In this document: positions 7,230 through 16,313 of the stretch, in pieces
How positions within the stretch are numbered: position 1 is the stretch's first letter
Layout of the letters: each line of letters opens with the position of its first letter
Assembly: GCA_963827065.1 (NCBI GenBank)
Contig: CAWGZM010000008.1
Span: 186,001 to 250,000, forward strand
Source: JACVRW01 sp963827065
GTDB lineage: Bacteria; Actinomycetota; Thermoleophilia; Solirubrobacterales; Thermoleophilaceae
Direction: 5' to 3'
DNA length: 64,000 bases
Notes under the pieces: generated by a model
The model's input: only the letters and a program-made list of their open reading frames with translations
What the model was told of the DNA's origin: nothing
Database searches by the model: none
Program-made: the position numbers and the translations under genes

Positions 7230-8348
7230 TCAGTCGACCGTCCAGGTCTCGCCCGAGTGCAGCAGCTCGCTCAGCTGCTCGCTTCCGACCTCGGAGCTCG
7301 AGCGCTCCAGCTCGATCGCCAGGTCGCGGCCGTACACGGGGCGGGAGACCGAGCGGAAGATGCCGATCGGCGTCGGGCCGGTCGGGCGCGCCGCGAGGTG
7401 CGCGAGCTCGAAGGCGAGGCTGGGCTCGGGCCGCTCGGCGTCGTGCAGGAGGATGCTGTCCTCGCCCGCCTCGGCCACGTCGACGAGCTCGAGCCGGCCG
7501 TCCGCCCCGCGCGTGACGCCGCGCTCGCCGTCGGCGCCGAAGCGGATCGGCTCGCCGTGGACGAGCCGGATCTGGTTGTGCTCCTTCTGGCCCTTGGCGC
7601 GGACGGCGTCGAAGGCGCCGTCGTTGAAGACGTTGCAGTTCTGGTAGATCTCGACGAGCGCCGCGCCCTCGTGCGCCGCGGCGGCGCGCAGCGTCTCCGT
7701 GACGTGCGCCTTATCGGTGTCGACCGTGCGTGCAACGAACGAGGCCTCGGCGCCGAGCGCCAGTGAGACCGGGTTGAAGGGGTGGTCCTGGGAGCCGAAC
7801 GGCGTCGACTTCGTGACCTTGCCCTCCTCGCTCGTCGGCGAGTACTGGCCCTTGGTGAGGCCGTAGATCTGGTTGTTGAAGAGCAGGATCTTGAGCGGCA
7901 CGTTGCGGCGCAGCGCGTGGATCAGGTGGTTGCCGCCGATCGAGAGCGAGTCGCCGTCGCCGCTCACCACCCACACGGAGAGATCGGGACGCGAGGTCGC
8001 CACGCCGGTCGCGAGCGCGGGCGCACGGCCGTGGATGCCGTGCATGCCGTAGGTGTCCATGTAGTAGACGAAGCGCCCTGCGCAGCCGATGCCGGTGACG
8101 AAGACGATCTTCTCGGGCGGAATGCCCAGCTCGGGCATGAACGACTGGACCGACGCGAGGATGGCGTAGTCGCCGCAGCCCGGGCACCAGCGCGTCTCCT
8201 GATCCGAGGAGAAGTCGGCCTTGGAGAGCGGCAGCTCGACGGGGCCGTCCGAGACGGCCTGCTCGCCGGGCTGGCCGAAGCCGAGCTCGGCGTCGCGCTC
8301 GGGCGCGTGGCCGTTGCCGCTGTGATGGCCGTTCGTCCGCTCGCTCAT
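7230..8348 (-). CDS. korB: 2-oxoacid (2-oxoglutarate):ferredoxin oxidoreductase, beta subunit KorB
   Basis: 372 residues. The thiamine-diphosphate subunit is recognisable by WCPGCGDYAIL (55-65), VTGIGCAGRF, GRAPALATGVA, the TPP/Mg motif SGDGDSLSIGGNH (129-141) and ILLFNNQIYGLTKGQ. With KorA it catalyses the reversible oxidative decarboxylation of 2-oxoglutarate (or a related 2-oxoacid) to the acyl-CoA, reducing ferredoxin. The ATG overlaps the korA stop in ATGA, so the pair is coupled. The N-terminal 35 residues (His/Gly-rich) are outside the usual domain. Substrate choice between 2-oxoglutarate and other 2-oxoacids is by family resemblance. Confidence 0.93.
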   Translation of the reverse strand: MSERTNGHHSGNGHAPERDAELGFGQPGEQAVSDGPVELPLSKADFSSDQETRWCPGCGDYAILASVQSFMPELGIPPEKIVFVTGIGCAGRFVYYMDTYGMHGIHGRAPALATGVATSRPDLSVWVVSGDGDSLSIGGNHLIHALRRNVPLKILLFNNQIYGLTKGQYSPTSEEGKVTKSTPFGSQDHPFNPVSLALGAEASFVARTVDTDKAHVTETLRAAAAHEGAALVEIYQNCNVFNDGAFDAVRAKGQKEHNQIRLVHGEPIRFGADGERGVTRGADGRLELVDVAEAGEDSILLHDAERPEPSLAFELAHLAARPTGPTPIGIFRSVSRPVYGRDLAIELERSSSEVGSEQLSELLHSGETWTVD

Positions 8349-10186
8349 CCGATCCTCGCCTCGACCTGCTCCATCACGTCGCGCGTGAAGATCGGGAGGC
8401 CGTCCACCTTCGTGTAGCTCTCGACGTCGATCAGGAACTCGGCGCGCAGCACGCGCGAGAGCTGGCCCATGTTCATCTCCGGCACCAGCACGCGCTCGTA
8501 GGAGTGCAGCACCTGCTCGAGGTTCGAGGGCAGCGGGTTGAGGTGGCGCACGTGCACCGTGGCGAGCCTCAGGTCCTGCTCGCGGCGCAGCCGCCGGGCG
8601 GCACCCTCGATGGCGCCGTAGCTCGAGCCCCAGCCGAGCACCAGCAGCGAGGCCTCGCCGCTCGGGTCGTCGACCTCCACGTCCGGGACCTCGACGCGCG
8701 CGATCCGCTCGGCGCGCAGGCGAGTCATGTAGTCGTGGTTCTCGGGCTGGTAGGAGATGTTGCCCGTCACGTCCTCCTTCTCGAGGCCTCCGATCCGGTG
8801 GCGCAGGCCGGGCGTGCCGGGCACCGCCCAGGGCCGCGCGAGCTTGTCGTCGCGCAGGTAGGGCATGAAGCGGTCGCCGTCGTTCGGCTCGGTCGCGAAA
8901 CGCGGGTCGATCTCGGGCAGCGCCGTCACGTCCGGCAGCTTCCAGGGCTCGGAGGAGTTCGCGAGGAAAGTGTCGCTCAACAGGATCACCGGGGTGCGGT
9001 GGGTGACCGCGATGCGCGCCGCCTCGATCGCCGAGTGGAAGCAGTCGGACGGCGTGCAGGCGGCGACCACGGGCAGCGGCGACTCGCCGTGGCGGCCGTA
9101 GAGCGCCATCAGCAGGTCGGCGGCCTCGGTCTTCGTCGGCATGCCGGTCGAGGGGCCGGCGCGCTGGATGTCGACGACCACCAGCGGCAGCTCCATCGCC
9201 ACCGCGAGGCCGATCGTCTCCGCCTTCAGGTCCATGCCGGGGCCGCTCGTCGCGGTCACGCCGAGGCGGCCGGCGAAGGCGGCGCCGAGCGCCATGTTGG
9301 CGGCGGCGATCTCGTCCTCGGCTTGGATCGTGTGGACGCCGAAGCGGCGGTGGCGCGAGAGCGCGTGCAGCAGCTCGGAGGCCGGCGTGATCGGGTAGGA
9401 CGCGAGGAACAGCGGCAGCCCCGACTGCACGCTCGCGGCGATCAGTCCATAGGCGAGTGCCTGCGTCCCGTTGACGTTGCGGTAGGTGCCTGGCGGCGCG
9501 GGCGCCGGCTCCACCTCGTAGTGGACCGCGAACAGCTCGGCCGTCTCGCCGAAGTTGTAGCCCGCGCGGAAGGCGGCCAGGTTGGCGTCGCGCACCGGCT
9601 CGTTGTCGGCGAACTTCTTCTCGATCCAGTCGGTCGAGGGCTCGGTCGGCCGCCCGTACATCCAGGACACGAGGCCGAGCGCGAACAGGTTCTTGCAGCG
9701 CGCCGCGTCGCGCGGCGTGATCCCGTCGATCTCCTCGGTGGCGCGCACCGTCATCGAGGTCATCGGCACCGAGAAGACCTGGTAGTCGTCGAGCGACCCG
9801 TCCTCGAGCGGGTTCGACTCGTAGCCGGCCTTGCGCAGGTTGTGCGCGCTGAAGCCGTCCTCGTTGACGATCAGCGTGCCGCCCTTCTCGAGCGCGGTCA
9901 GCTGGGTGATGAGCGCGGCCGGGTTCATGGCCACGAGGACGTTCGGATGGTCGCCCGGCGTGAGGATGTCGCGCGAGGCGAAGTGGATCTGGAAGGCCGA
10001 GACGCCGTGCGGCGTGCCGGCCGGGGCGCGGATCTCGGCGGGGAAGTCCGGGAGGGTGGCCAGGTCGTTGCCGACTACCGCGGTGGCATCGGTGAAACGG
10101 CTGCCGGTGAGCTGCATCCCGTCGCCGGAGTCCCCTGCGAAGCGAACGACGACGCGGTCCTTCTTCTCGAGCGTCTTGTTGTCCAT
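8345..10186 (-). CDS. korA: 2-oxoacid (2-oxoglutarate):ferredoxin oxidoreductase, fused gamma-alpha subunit KorA
   Basis: 613 residues. The gamma-type domain (about 1-200) begins RVVVRFAGDSGDGMQLTG and includes AEIRAPAGTPHGVSAFQIHF. The alpha domain (about 235-613) contains GTQALAYGLIAASVQSGL, ASYPITPASELLHAL, IQAEDEIAAANMALGAAFAG and TSGPGMDLKAETIGLAV, the usual pyrimidine-binding half of the TPP site. The fusion and length match actinobacterial KorA. It is the first gene of korAB, starting at ATG 10186 and 82 bases from the next gene. An oxygen-tolerant KorAB commonly replaces or supplements 2-oxoglutarate dehydrogenase in this group. Confidence 0.93.
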   Translation of the reverse strand: MDNKTLEKKDRVVVRFAGDSGDGMQLTGSRFTDATAVVGNDLATLPDFPAEIRAPAGTPHGVSAFQIHFASRDILTPGDHPNVLVAMNPAALITQLTALEKGGTLIVNEDGFSAHNLRKAGYESNPLEDGSLDDYQVFSVPMTSMTVRATEEIDGITPRDAARCKNLFALGLVSWMYGRPTEPSTDWIEKKFADNEPVRDANLAAFRAGYNFGETAELFAVHYEVEPAPAPPGTYRNVNGTQALAYGLIAASVQSGLPLFLASYPITPASELLHALSRHRRFGVHTIQAEDEIAAANMALGAAFAGRLGVTATSGPGMDLKAETIGLAVAMELPLVVVDIQRAGPSTGMPTKTEAADLLMALYGRHGESPLPVVAACTPSDCFHSAIEAARIAVTHRTPVILLSDTFLANSSEPWKLPDVTALPEIDPRFATEPNDGDRFMPYLRDDKLARPWAVPGTPGLRHRIGGLEKEDVTGNISYQPENHDYMTRLRAERIARVEVPDVEVDDPSGEASLLVLGWGSSYGAIEGAARRLRREQDLRLATVHVRHLNPLPSNLEQVLHSYERVLVPEMNMGQLSRVLRAEFLIDVESYTKVDGLPIFTRDVMEQVEARIG

Positions 10187-10268
10187 GTAAGCGGCGCTTA
10201 CCCGGCGCCGGAGCTACGAGTCTAGTCTCCTCGACGGTCGGGCTTGGAGGACCTCTTGGCAGAGTCGC

Positions 10269-11735
10269 TCAGGGCCCGGCGCGTCGCACCGGCGGCGGCA
10301 GCCAGTCGCCCCTCAGAACGCTGCGGCGCGGCTCGTAGAGGCGCATGCCGAGCCGGAAGCGGCCCTCGGGCGCGGGCAGCCAGTTGGCGCGCGCCGCCGC
10401 CTTGGCCGGCCGCTGTCGCTGGATGTGGAGCGTGAGCGAGCCGTCGCGGTCGCGGCGCAGGCCGGGCGTGCGGTCGCCTATCGCGTAGCGGCCGATCTGG
10501 TTGTCGACCAGGTAGAGGTCGTCGCCGTACATGGTCAGCGACCAGAACGCGCCCACGGGTGGCAGCTCGCCGCGCTCGAAGCGGACGGTGTAGCGGCTGC
10601 GGCCGTGGAGCGGGCGCCCGCGCGAGTCGGTGAGCGCAATCGGATAGACCGTCTCGGGCGGAGTGTTTGCACCGAGTGCCGTCAGCCCAATGATGGCGCG
10701 GCCGAGCCAGTTGCGGCGGTAGCGGCCGATGTACCCGCGCGCCACCAGCCAGCCGTTGTTGCGGGCGCGGCTGGCTCGGTTCCCGGCGCGATATGCGCGG
10801 TTCACGATCGCGAGCGCCGCTCGCGGCGCCGCCCCGAGCGCCGTGCGGGCGGCGCCTCTGGCCTCGAGGCTCGGCGCCCGTCCCGGCCCGATGCCGGCGG
10901 CGGCGAAGGCCCTCAGGGCGCAGCGGTCGCCCGCCGGCGGCGGGTTCTCCGCGAGCGCGTCGCCGAGGGCGTCATAGAAGCTTAGGTCGCGCGGGATCGG
11001 GAGCGGCGGGCTCGACGGGAAGGCCGGCAGCACGAGCGGCTGCTGCCGGCCGCCGGCGGCCCAGTAGGACAGGTCTGTCATGCGGTAGCCGCCCATCAGC
11101 TGGGTGGCCGCCGGAAGATCGGCGGAATCCCGCACCAGCGTGCGGCCGATCACCCAGATTAGGTTCGTGGGGCTCTCGATCCGCCTGACTCCGGCCGGCA
11201 GCGGCCCCGAGTGGCCGCGCGGAACGATCGCGTACGAGCCCGGCTGGGTGCCGGTGGTCCGGCGGCCGACGTACGCGAAGGTGTTCGAGTAGGCGTCGAG
11301 CAGCTGGATCACGTAGTAGCGGCCGGCCGTGTCCGGCACGTCGATCACGCGCGGGCCCGCGCTCAGGTTGAGCCGCCCGATCGTGTAGGTCGTATCGACG
11401 TTCGGGAAGACGACGGTGCGCACGGCCGGGTCGACGAGCGCCCCGATGCTCACGAGCTGGTTCTCGGGGAAGCGCTGCACCGTCTGGCGGACGGCCACCG
11501 GAGCCAATCCGTAGACGTACGCCGCCACGCCGGCCGAGAAGGTGCGGCGGGCCCGGCGCGTGCCTCCGAAGCGCCGCTCGGCGCGCTCGAGCTGCTTCGC
11601 GTAGAAGTCCCGGAGCGCGCTGTCACCGCCGCCCAGGGCACACGCCGGCAGGCTCTGCCGGGCGGGGACGGCGGGCACGGGAGCGGCTGCGGCAAGCAGC
11701 GCGAGAGCTCCGGCGATGACCACGAAACGGCGCAT
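10269..11735 (-). CDS. Exported DUF1254/DUF1214-domain protein
   Basis: 488 residues with a cleavable-looking signal peptide (MRRFVVIAGALALLAAAAPV). The N-terminal half has the DUF1254 pattern (AGVAAYVYGLAPVAVRQT, FPNVDTTYTIGRLNLS, YYVIQLLDAYSNTFAYVG) and the C-terminal half the DUF1214 pattern (GAFWSLTMYGDDLYLVDN, RYAIGDRTPGL, WLPAPEGRFRLGMRLYEP). No biochemical function is established for this two-domain family. Between about 265 and 330 an Ala/Arg-rich linker contains NNGWLVARGYIGRYRRNW. It stands alone between korA and the divergent pnt operon. Confidence 0.85.
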   Translation of the reverse strand: MRRFVVIAGALALLAAAAPVPAVPARQSLPACALGGGDSALRDFYAKQLERAERRFGGTRRARRTFSAGVAAYVYGLAPVAVRQTVQRFPENQLVSIGALVDPAVRTVVFPNVDTTYTIGRLNLSAGPRVIDVPDTAGRYYVIQLLDAYSNTFAYVGRRTTGTQPGSYAIVPRGHSGPLPAGVRRIESPTNLIWVIGRTLVRDSADLPAATQLMGGYRMTDLSYWAAGGRQQPLVLPAFPSSPPLPIPRDLSFYDALGDALAENPPPAGDRCALRAFAAAGIGPGRAPSLEARGAARTALGAAPRAALAIVNRAYRAGNRASRARNNGWLVARGYIGRYRRNWLGRAIIGLTALGANTPPETVYPIALTDSRGRPLHGRSRYTVRFERGELPPVGAFWSLTMYGDDLYLVDNQIGRYAIGDRTPGLRRDRDGSLTLHIQRQRPAKAAARANWLPAPEGRFRLGMRLYEPRRSVLRGDWLPPPVRRAGP

Positions 11736-11824
11736 CGGGCAGCGCAGCCTAGCTGTGCTGCACGGCGCGTCCGAGGTCGCTCTCGGCTAGAGTGCCGCGC
11801 CCCCGATCCCCCGTCGGGAAACGA

Positions 11825-12949
11825 ATGATCGTCTCCGTCCCCAAGGAAAGCGCGCCCGGCGAGACCCGCGTCGCACTCGTTCCCGAGGTCGCGGACCGGC
11901 TCGTGAAGGCCGGCCTGGAAATCACCGTCGAGGCCGGTGCGGGCGCGAGCGCGCACCATCCCGACCCGGAGTACGTGGAGGCCGGCGCCCAGGTCGGCGA
12001 CGGCTGGTCGGGCGAGGTGGTGGCGAAGGTGGCGCCTCCGAGCGCGGAAGAGATCGGGCGCCTCGGTCAGGGCTCCGTGCTGATCGCCTTCCTCCAGCCC
12101 CTGACGGCGGGCGAGAGCGTGCGAGCGCTGGCGGACGCAGGCGTGACGAGCTTCGCGATGGAGGCGATCCCGCGCATCACCCGTGCCCAGTCGATGGACG
12201 CGCTGTCGTCGCAGGCGACCGTCTCCGGCTACCGGGCCGCGCTGATCGCCGCCCAGGAGCTGCCCCGCTTCTTCCCGATGCTCACTACCGCCGCCGGCAC
12301 GGTGCGGCCCGCGAAGGTGCTCGTTCTGGGCGCCGGCGTGGCCGGGTTGCAGGCGATCGCGACCGCGCGCAGGCTCGGGGCGATCGTGCAGGCCTTCGAC
12401 GTGCGCTCCGCCGTCAAGGAGCAGATCGAGTCGCTCGGCGCGCGCTTCCTCGAGCTTGACATGGGGCTCGACGATGCCGAGGCGGCCGGTGGCTACGCCC
12501 GCCAGCTGACCGACGAGGAGCAGGCCAAGCAGCGCGACCTGCTCGCCATCGAGATCGGCAAGATGGACGCCGTCATCTCCACCGCCGCCGTGCCGGGCCG
12601 GCGTGCCCCGCTGCTCGTGACGGAGCAGGCCGTGCGGAACATGAGCCCCGGCTCGGTGATCGTCGACCTGGCCGCCGAGACCGGCGGCAACTGCGAGCTC
12701 ACCGAGCCCGGCGAGACAGTCGTCAAGGAGGACGTGACGATCGCGGGGCCGCTCAACCTGCCGGCGTCGATGCCGGACCACGCCTCGTCGCTCTACTCGC
12801 GCAACGTGCAGTCGCTGCTCGAGCTGATGGTCAAGGAGGGCGAGCTCAGCCTCGACTTCGACGACGAGGTCCTCGCCGGCGCCTGCATCACGCGCGACGG
12901 CGAGATCGTCCACGAGGGCGCACGCGCCGCCGCCGGGGTTACCGCCTAG
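11825..12949 (+). CDS. pntAA: Proton-translocating NAD(P) transhydrogenase, subunit alpha part 1 (PntAA)
   Basis: 374 residues, the soluble NAD(H)-binding dI component. Residues 1-20 (MIVSVPKESAPGETRVALVP) match the alanine-dehydrogenase/PNT N-terminal domain; the Rossmann motif GAGVAG is at 169-174, followed by FDVRSAVKEQIESLGA, and AVISTAAVPGRRAPLLVT is conserved. ATG 11825 is chosen because it begins the conserved domain exactly. The enzyme couples hydride transfer between NADH and NADP+ to proton entry, supplying NADPH. It is first in the operon pntAA-pntAB-pntB, with 2 bases before pntAB. Confidence 0.93.
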   Translation: MIVSVPKESAPGETRVALVPEVADRLVKAGLEITVEAGAGASAHHPDPEYVEAGAQVGDGWSGEVVAKVAPPSAEEIGRLGQGSVLIAFLQPLTAGESVRALADAGVTSFAMEAIPRITRAQSMDALSSQATVSGYRAALIAAQELPRFFPMLTTAAGTVRPAKVLVLGAGVAGLQAIATARRLGAIVQAFDVRSAVKEQIESLGARFLELDMGLDDAEAAGGYARQLTDEEQAKQRDLLAIEIGKMDAVISTAAVPGRRAPLLVTEQAVRNMSPGSVIVDLAAETGGNCELTEPGETVVKEDVTIAGPLNLPASMPDHASSLYSRNVQSLLELMVKEGELSLDFDDEVLAGACITRDGEIVHEGARAAAGVTA

Positions 12950-12951
12950 CC

Positions 12952-13230
12952 ATGGACCTGCTCACCGAGCTCACCATCCTCGTGCTCGCCGCGTTCGTCG
13001 GCTTCGAGGTCATCTCGAAGGTCCCGAACACCCTGCATACGCCGCTCATGTCGGCGACCAACGCGATCCACGGGATCGTGCTGCTCGGCGGCCTGCTCCT
13101 GATCGGCGAGGCGACCGGCTTCCTCGACGAGCTGCTGCTCGTGATCGCGATCGCCTTCGGCACGATCAACGTCGTCGGCGGCTTCCTCGTCACCGACCGC
13201 ATGCTCGAGATGTTCAAGAAGCGCGACTGA
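12952..13230 (+). CDS. pntAB: NAD(P) transhydrogenase, subunit alpha part 2 (PntAB)
   Basis: A 92-residue membrane protein with three hydrophobic segments (about 5-22, 38-55, 60-80). It carries FVGFEVISKVPNTLHTPLMSATNAIHGIVLLGG, the highly conserved core of the transhydrogenase dII alpha segment; that stretch is cited here as the region at residues 14-46. It provides part of the proton channel. The gene lies between pntAA and pntB and its stop overlaps the pntB ATG by one base. Confidence 0.93.
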   Translation: MDLLTELTILVLAAFVGFEVISKVPNTLHTPLMSATNAIHGIVLLGGLLLIGEATGFLDELLLVIAIAFGTINVVGGFLVTDRMLEMFKKRD

Positions 13231-14645
13231 TGTACATCGCGAGCTTCTTCCAGGACCCGGACTTCATCCGGGTCCTCTACATCATCGCCTTCATCTGCTT
13301 CATCGTCGGGCTGCGCTTCCTCAACCACCCGCGCACCGCGCGCAAGGGCAACATGATCGCCGCGATCGGCATGGCATTCGCGGTCGTCGCGACGCTGCTC
13401 TACGACTTCGTCGGCGACTACCTGCTGATCGCGCTCGGCATGGCGATCGGGACCGCCGTCGGGGTGCCCGCGGCGCGCAGCGTGAAGATGACCGCCATGC
13501 CGCAGATGGTGGCGCTGTTCAACGGCGTCGGCGGCGGCGCGGTCGCGCTCATCTCGTTCGTCGAGTACCGCGAGGCGCTCGAGCACACGGGCGCGAACCC
13601 GATCCTCGAGCAGCTCATCCCGATCCTGTTCGCGGCGATCGTCGGCTCGATCTCGTTCTGGGGCTCGAACATCGCCTTCGGGAAGCTGCAGGAGATCATC
13701 CCCGGGCGCCCGATCCAGCTGCCCGGGCAGCAGATCCTCAACATCGCTCTGCTCGCGGTGGTGATCGCCTGCGCCGTGATCATCGCGGCCGGCAGCGAGT
13801 CCGAGCTGCTCTTCCTCGCGATCCTGGTCGGCGCGGCGCTGCTCGGGAACCTGTTCGTGCTGCCGATCGGCGGCGCCGACATGCCGGTGGTGATCTCACT
13901 GCTGAACGCCTTCACCGGCCTGTCCGCAGCGGCGGCCGGTTTGGCGCTCGACAACGTGGCGCTGATCGTCGGCGGCATGCTCGTCGGCGCCTCGGGCTCG
14001 ATCCTCACGATGCTGATGGCGGAGGCGATGAACCGCTCGATCCCGAACATCGTGGCGGGCGGCTTCGGCGGCGTGACGATCACGCCGGGCGCGGGTGGGG
14101 ACGGCGAGGAGCGGCCGGTGCGCTCGACCGGCCCGGCCGACGTCGCGATCCAGCTCGCCTACGCGTCGAAGGTCGTGGTGGCGCCCGGCTATGGGATGGC
14201 CGTCGCACAGGCGCAGCACACCGTGCGCGAGCTGGCGGACGAGCTCGAGAAGCGCGGCGTGCGCGTCGACTACGCGATCCACCCGGTGGCCGGGCGCATG
14301 CCGGGGCACATGAACGTGCTGCTCGCCGAGGCCGATGTGCCCTACGACCATCTCAAGGAGATGGACGACATCAACCCGGAGTTCCCGCAGACGGACGTGG
14401 CGCTCGTGATCGGCGCGAACGACGTGACGAATCCGGCGGCGCGCAGCGAGGAGGGCTCGCCGATCTACGGCATGCCGATCCTCGACGTCGACAAGGCCGA
14501 GCAGGTGATCGTGCTGAAGCGCTCGATGAACACCGGCTTCGCGGGCATCGACAACCCGCTCTTCTACAACGACAACACCGCTCTGCTCTTCGGCGACGCG
14601 AAGGAGTCGGTGGCCGCGGTGCTCGCCGAGGTCAAGGACCTCTAG
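13230..14645 (+). CDS. pntB: NAD(P) transhydrogenase, subunit beta (PntB)
   Basis: 471 residues. The N-terminal half has about nine membrane helices (FIVGLRFLNHPRTARKGN, AMPQMVALFNGVGGGAVAL). The C-terminal dIII domain binds NADP(H): VVVAPGYGMAVAQAQHTV, AIHPVAGRMPGHMNVLLAEA, DVALVIGANDVTNPAA and VIVLKRSMNTGFAGIDNPLF. All three parts of the enzyme are therefore present and intact. The run of GGTCGCCGG/CGCCGGGCG-like bases after the stop is GC-rich but not a clear terminator. Confidence 0.94.
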   Translation: MYIASFFQDPDFIRVLYIIAFICFIVGLRFLNHPRTARKGNMIAAIGMAFAVVATLLYDFVGDYLLIALGMAIGTAVGVPAARSVKMTAMPQMVALFNGVGGGAVALISFVEYREALEHTGANPILEQLIPILFAAIVGSISFWGSNIAFGKLQEIIPGRPIQLPGQQILNIALLAVVIACAVIIAAGSESELLFLAILVGAALLGNLFVLPIGGADMPVVISLLNAFTGLSAAAAGLALDNVALIVGGMLVGASGSILTMLMAEAMNRSIPNIVAGGFGGVTITPGAGGDGEERPVRSTGPADVAIQLAYASKVVVAPGYGMAVAQAQHTVRELADELEKRGVRVDYAIHPVAGRMPGHMNVLLAEADVPYDHLKEMDDINPEFPQTDVALVIGANDVTNPAARSEEGSPIYGMPILDVDKAEQVIVLKRSMNTGFAGIDNPLFYNDNTALLFGDAKESVAAVLAEVKDL

Positions 14646-14698
14646 AGCCTTCGGTCGCCGGTCGCCGGGCGCCGGGCGTCCTGCGGAATAGTGAGCGC

Positions 14699-15337
14699 AT
14701 GTCAGCCGGTCCACAGGACCTGGCGCAGCTCGTGCGCGCGGCGGGCGTCCGCGACGCCCGCGTGCTCGAGGCGGTGGCAGAGGTGCCCCGCGCGGCTTTC
14801 GTGCCGGTCGGGGCGGAGCGGCGCGCGTACCTGGACGAGCCGATCCCGATCCCAGACGGACAGGTGACGACTCAGCCGTCGCTCGTGGCGCGGATGCTCG
14901 AGGCGCTCGCGCTCGAGGGACAAGAGCGTGTACTCGAGGTAGGCACGGGCTTCGGCTACCAGACAGCGCTGCTTGCCCGCCTCGCCGCCCAAGTGCTTAG
15001 CATCGAGCGTGTGGCCGAACTGGCGCGCGTGGCCGAGCGCAATCTCAGTCGCCATGCTGCGGGCAACGTCGAGGTGATCGTCGCCGACGGGAGCGCCGGG
15101 ATGGAAGCGCGGGCGCCCTTCGACGCGATTGTCGTCTCGGCGGCGTTCACGAGCGTGCCGCGCCCGCTGGCGGCGCAGCTCGTCCCCGGAGGGCGACTCG
15201 TGCAGCCGATCGGGCCCGGTGGACGCGACGAGGTGGTCCTGTTCGAGCGCGCGGGCAAGGACATCGTGCGCAGACGGAGCGTCGCACTGGCTCACTTCGT
15301 GAAGCTGTACGGGGCCTACGGATTCGATGACGGCTGA
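14699..15337 (+). CDS. pcm: Protein-L-isoaspartate O-methyltransferase
   Basis: 212 residues. It has the PIMT landmarks RAAFVPVG, IPIPDGQVTTQPSLVARMLEA (split here as the substrate-loop region around residues 45-65), the SAM motif VLEVGTGFGYQTALLA, and ALAHFVKLYGAYGF at the end. The enzyme methylates isoaspartyl residues in damaged proteins so that they can revert to aspartate. It starts at ATG 14699, 53 bases after pntB, and overlaps the following CapA-like gene by 11 bases. Confidence 0.85.
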   Translation: MSAGPQDLAQLVRAAGVRDARVLEAVAEVPRAAFVPVGAERRAYLDEPIPIPDGQVTTQPSLVARMLEALALEGQERVLEVGTGFGYQTALLARLAAQVLSIERVAELARVAERNLSRHAAGNVEVIVADGSAGMEARAPFDAIVVSAAFTSVPRPLAAQLVPGGRLVQPIGPGGRDEVVLFERAGKDIVRRRSVALAHFVKLYGAYGFDDG

Positions 15338-16313
15338 GGGGCCCACGATCGCCCTGCTCGGCGACGTCATGCTCGGCCGGAAGGTGGCGGAGCGCCTCGC
15401 CGAGGCGCCGCCCGAAACGGTCTGGTCCGGCGAGGTCGCGGAGCTGTGCGCCGCCTGCGACGCCGTCATCTGCAACCTCGAGTGCTGTGTGTCCGAGCAC
15501 GACAACCGCACGGCTCGAATCCCCGGCAAGCCGTTCTTCTTCCGCGCTCCACCGTCCGCGACGGGCGCGCTCGCGGCGGCCGGCGTCACGGCGGTGTCGC
15601 TCGCCAACAACCACGCGCTCGACTTCGAGACGTTGGGCCTCCTCGACACCCTGGACCACCTTGCCGCGGCCTCGATCGCCGCGGTCGGCGCGGGGCCTGA
15701 CGTCGAGCGGGCGAGGCGCGGCGCGGTCCTGTCGGCGGGCGCCCTTCGGCTCGGGTTGATCGCGGCCACCGACCATCCGAAGGAGTTCGGCGCCGGGGAG
15801 GGCTCGCCCGGCGTGGCGCTCGCCGACCTGCGCGCGGGGCTACCGAAATGGATCCGCGCCGAACTGGCAAGGCTTCGAGATCAGGCGGACGTCGTCCTCG
15901 CGTTCCCGCACTGGGGACCCAACATGACGAGCGAGCCGGCGGGCTGGCAGCGGGCGCGTGCGCGCGAGCTTGTCGCGGCGGGTGCCGATCTCTTGGCGGG
16001 GCATTCGGCTCACGTCTTCCACGGCATCGAGTGGATCGGCGAACACGCGGTCATCTACGACCTGGGAGGTGCTCTCGACGACTACGCCGTCAACCCGCGG
16101 CTGCGTAACGACCTGGGGATAGTCGCGCTCTGGCGCCCGGTCGGCGAGCCCCGGCTCGAGCTCGTGGGGCTCGAGCTCCGGTTCTGCGAGACCGCGCTCG
16201 CGAGCGGCACCGCCGCGGACGGGATCGCCGCCAGGCTCACCTCCGCCTGCGACCCGTTCGGGACCCGGCTCGAGCGCACCGGCGAGGCGCGCTTCGTGGC
16301 GCTGCCTCCCTAG
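15327..16313 (+). CDS. CapA-family metallophosphatase-like protein
   Basis: 328 residues of the poly-gamma-glutamate synthesis CapA family, with a calcineurin-like metal-binding fold. Visible landmarks are IALLGDVMLGRKV (metal site), AVICNLECCVS, VSLANNHALDF (Asn-His), VVLAFPHWGPNM and LLAGHSAHVFHGIEW. No signal peptide is seen, so it may be cytoplasmic, unlike cell-surface CapA. The real substrate of such stand-alone members is unknown. It overlaps pcm and converges on galK, sharing a CTAG for both stops (16310-16313). Confidence 0.82.
   Translation: MTAEGPTIALLGDVMLGRKVAERLAEAPPETVWSGEVAELCAACDAVICNLECCVSEHDNRTARIPGKPFFFRAPPSATGALAAAGVTAVSLANNHALDFETLGLLDTLDHLAAASIAAVGAGPDVERARRGAVLSAGALRLGLIAATDHPKEFGAGEGSPGVALADLRAGLPKWIRAELARLRDQADVVLAFPHWGPNMTSEPAGWQRARARELVAAGADLLAGHSAHVFHGIEWIGEHAVIYDLGGALDDYAVNPRLRNDLGIVALWRPVGEPRLELVGLELRFCETALASGTAADGIAARLTSACDPFGTRLERTGEARFVALPP

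Noticed and set aside
8504..10225. A 573-codon open frame on the plus strand opposite korA
   Set aside because: It mirrors a strongly conserved gene, is rich in Arg/Gly/His/Val as expected for an antisense frame of GC-rich DNA, and has no recognisable domain.
14646..14698. GGTCGCCGG/GCGCCGGGCG repeats after pntB as a terminator
   Set aside because: The repeats are short, imperfect and without a convincing stem or T-run.
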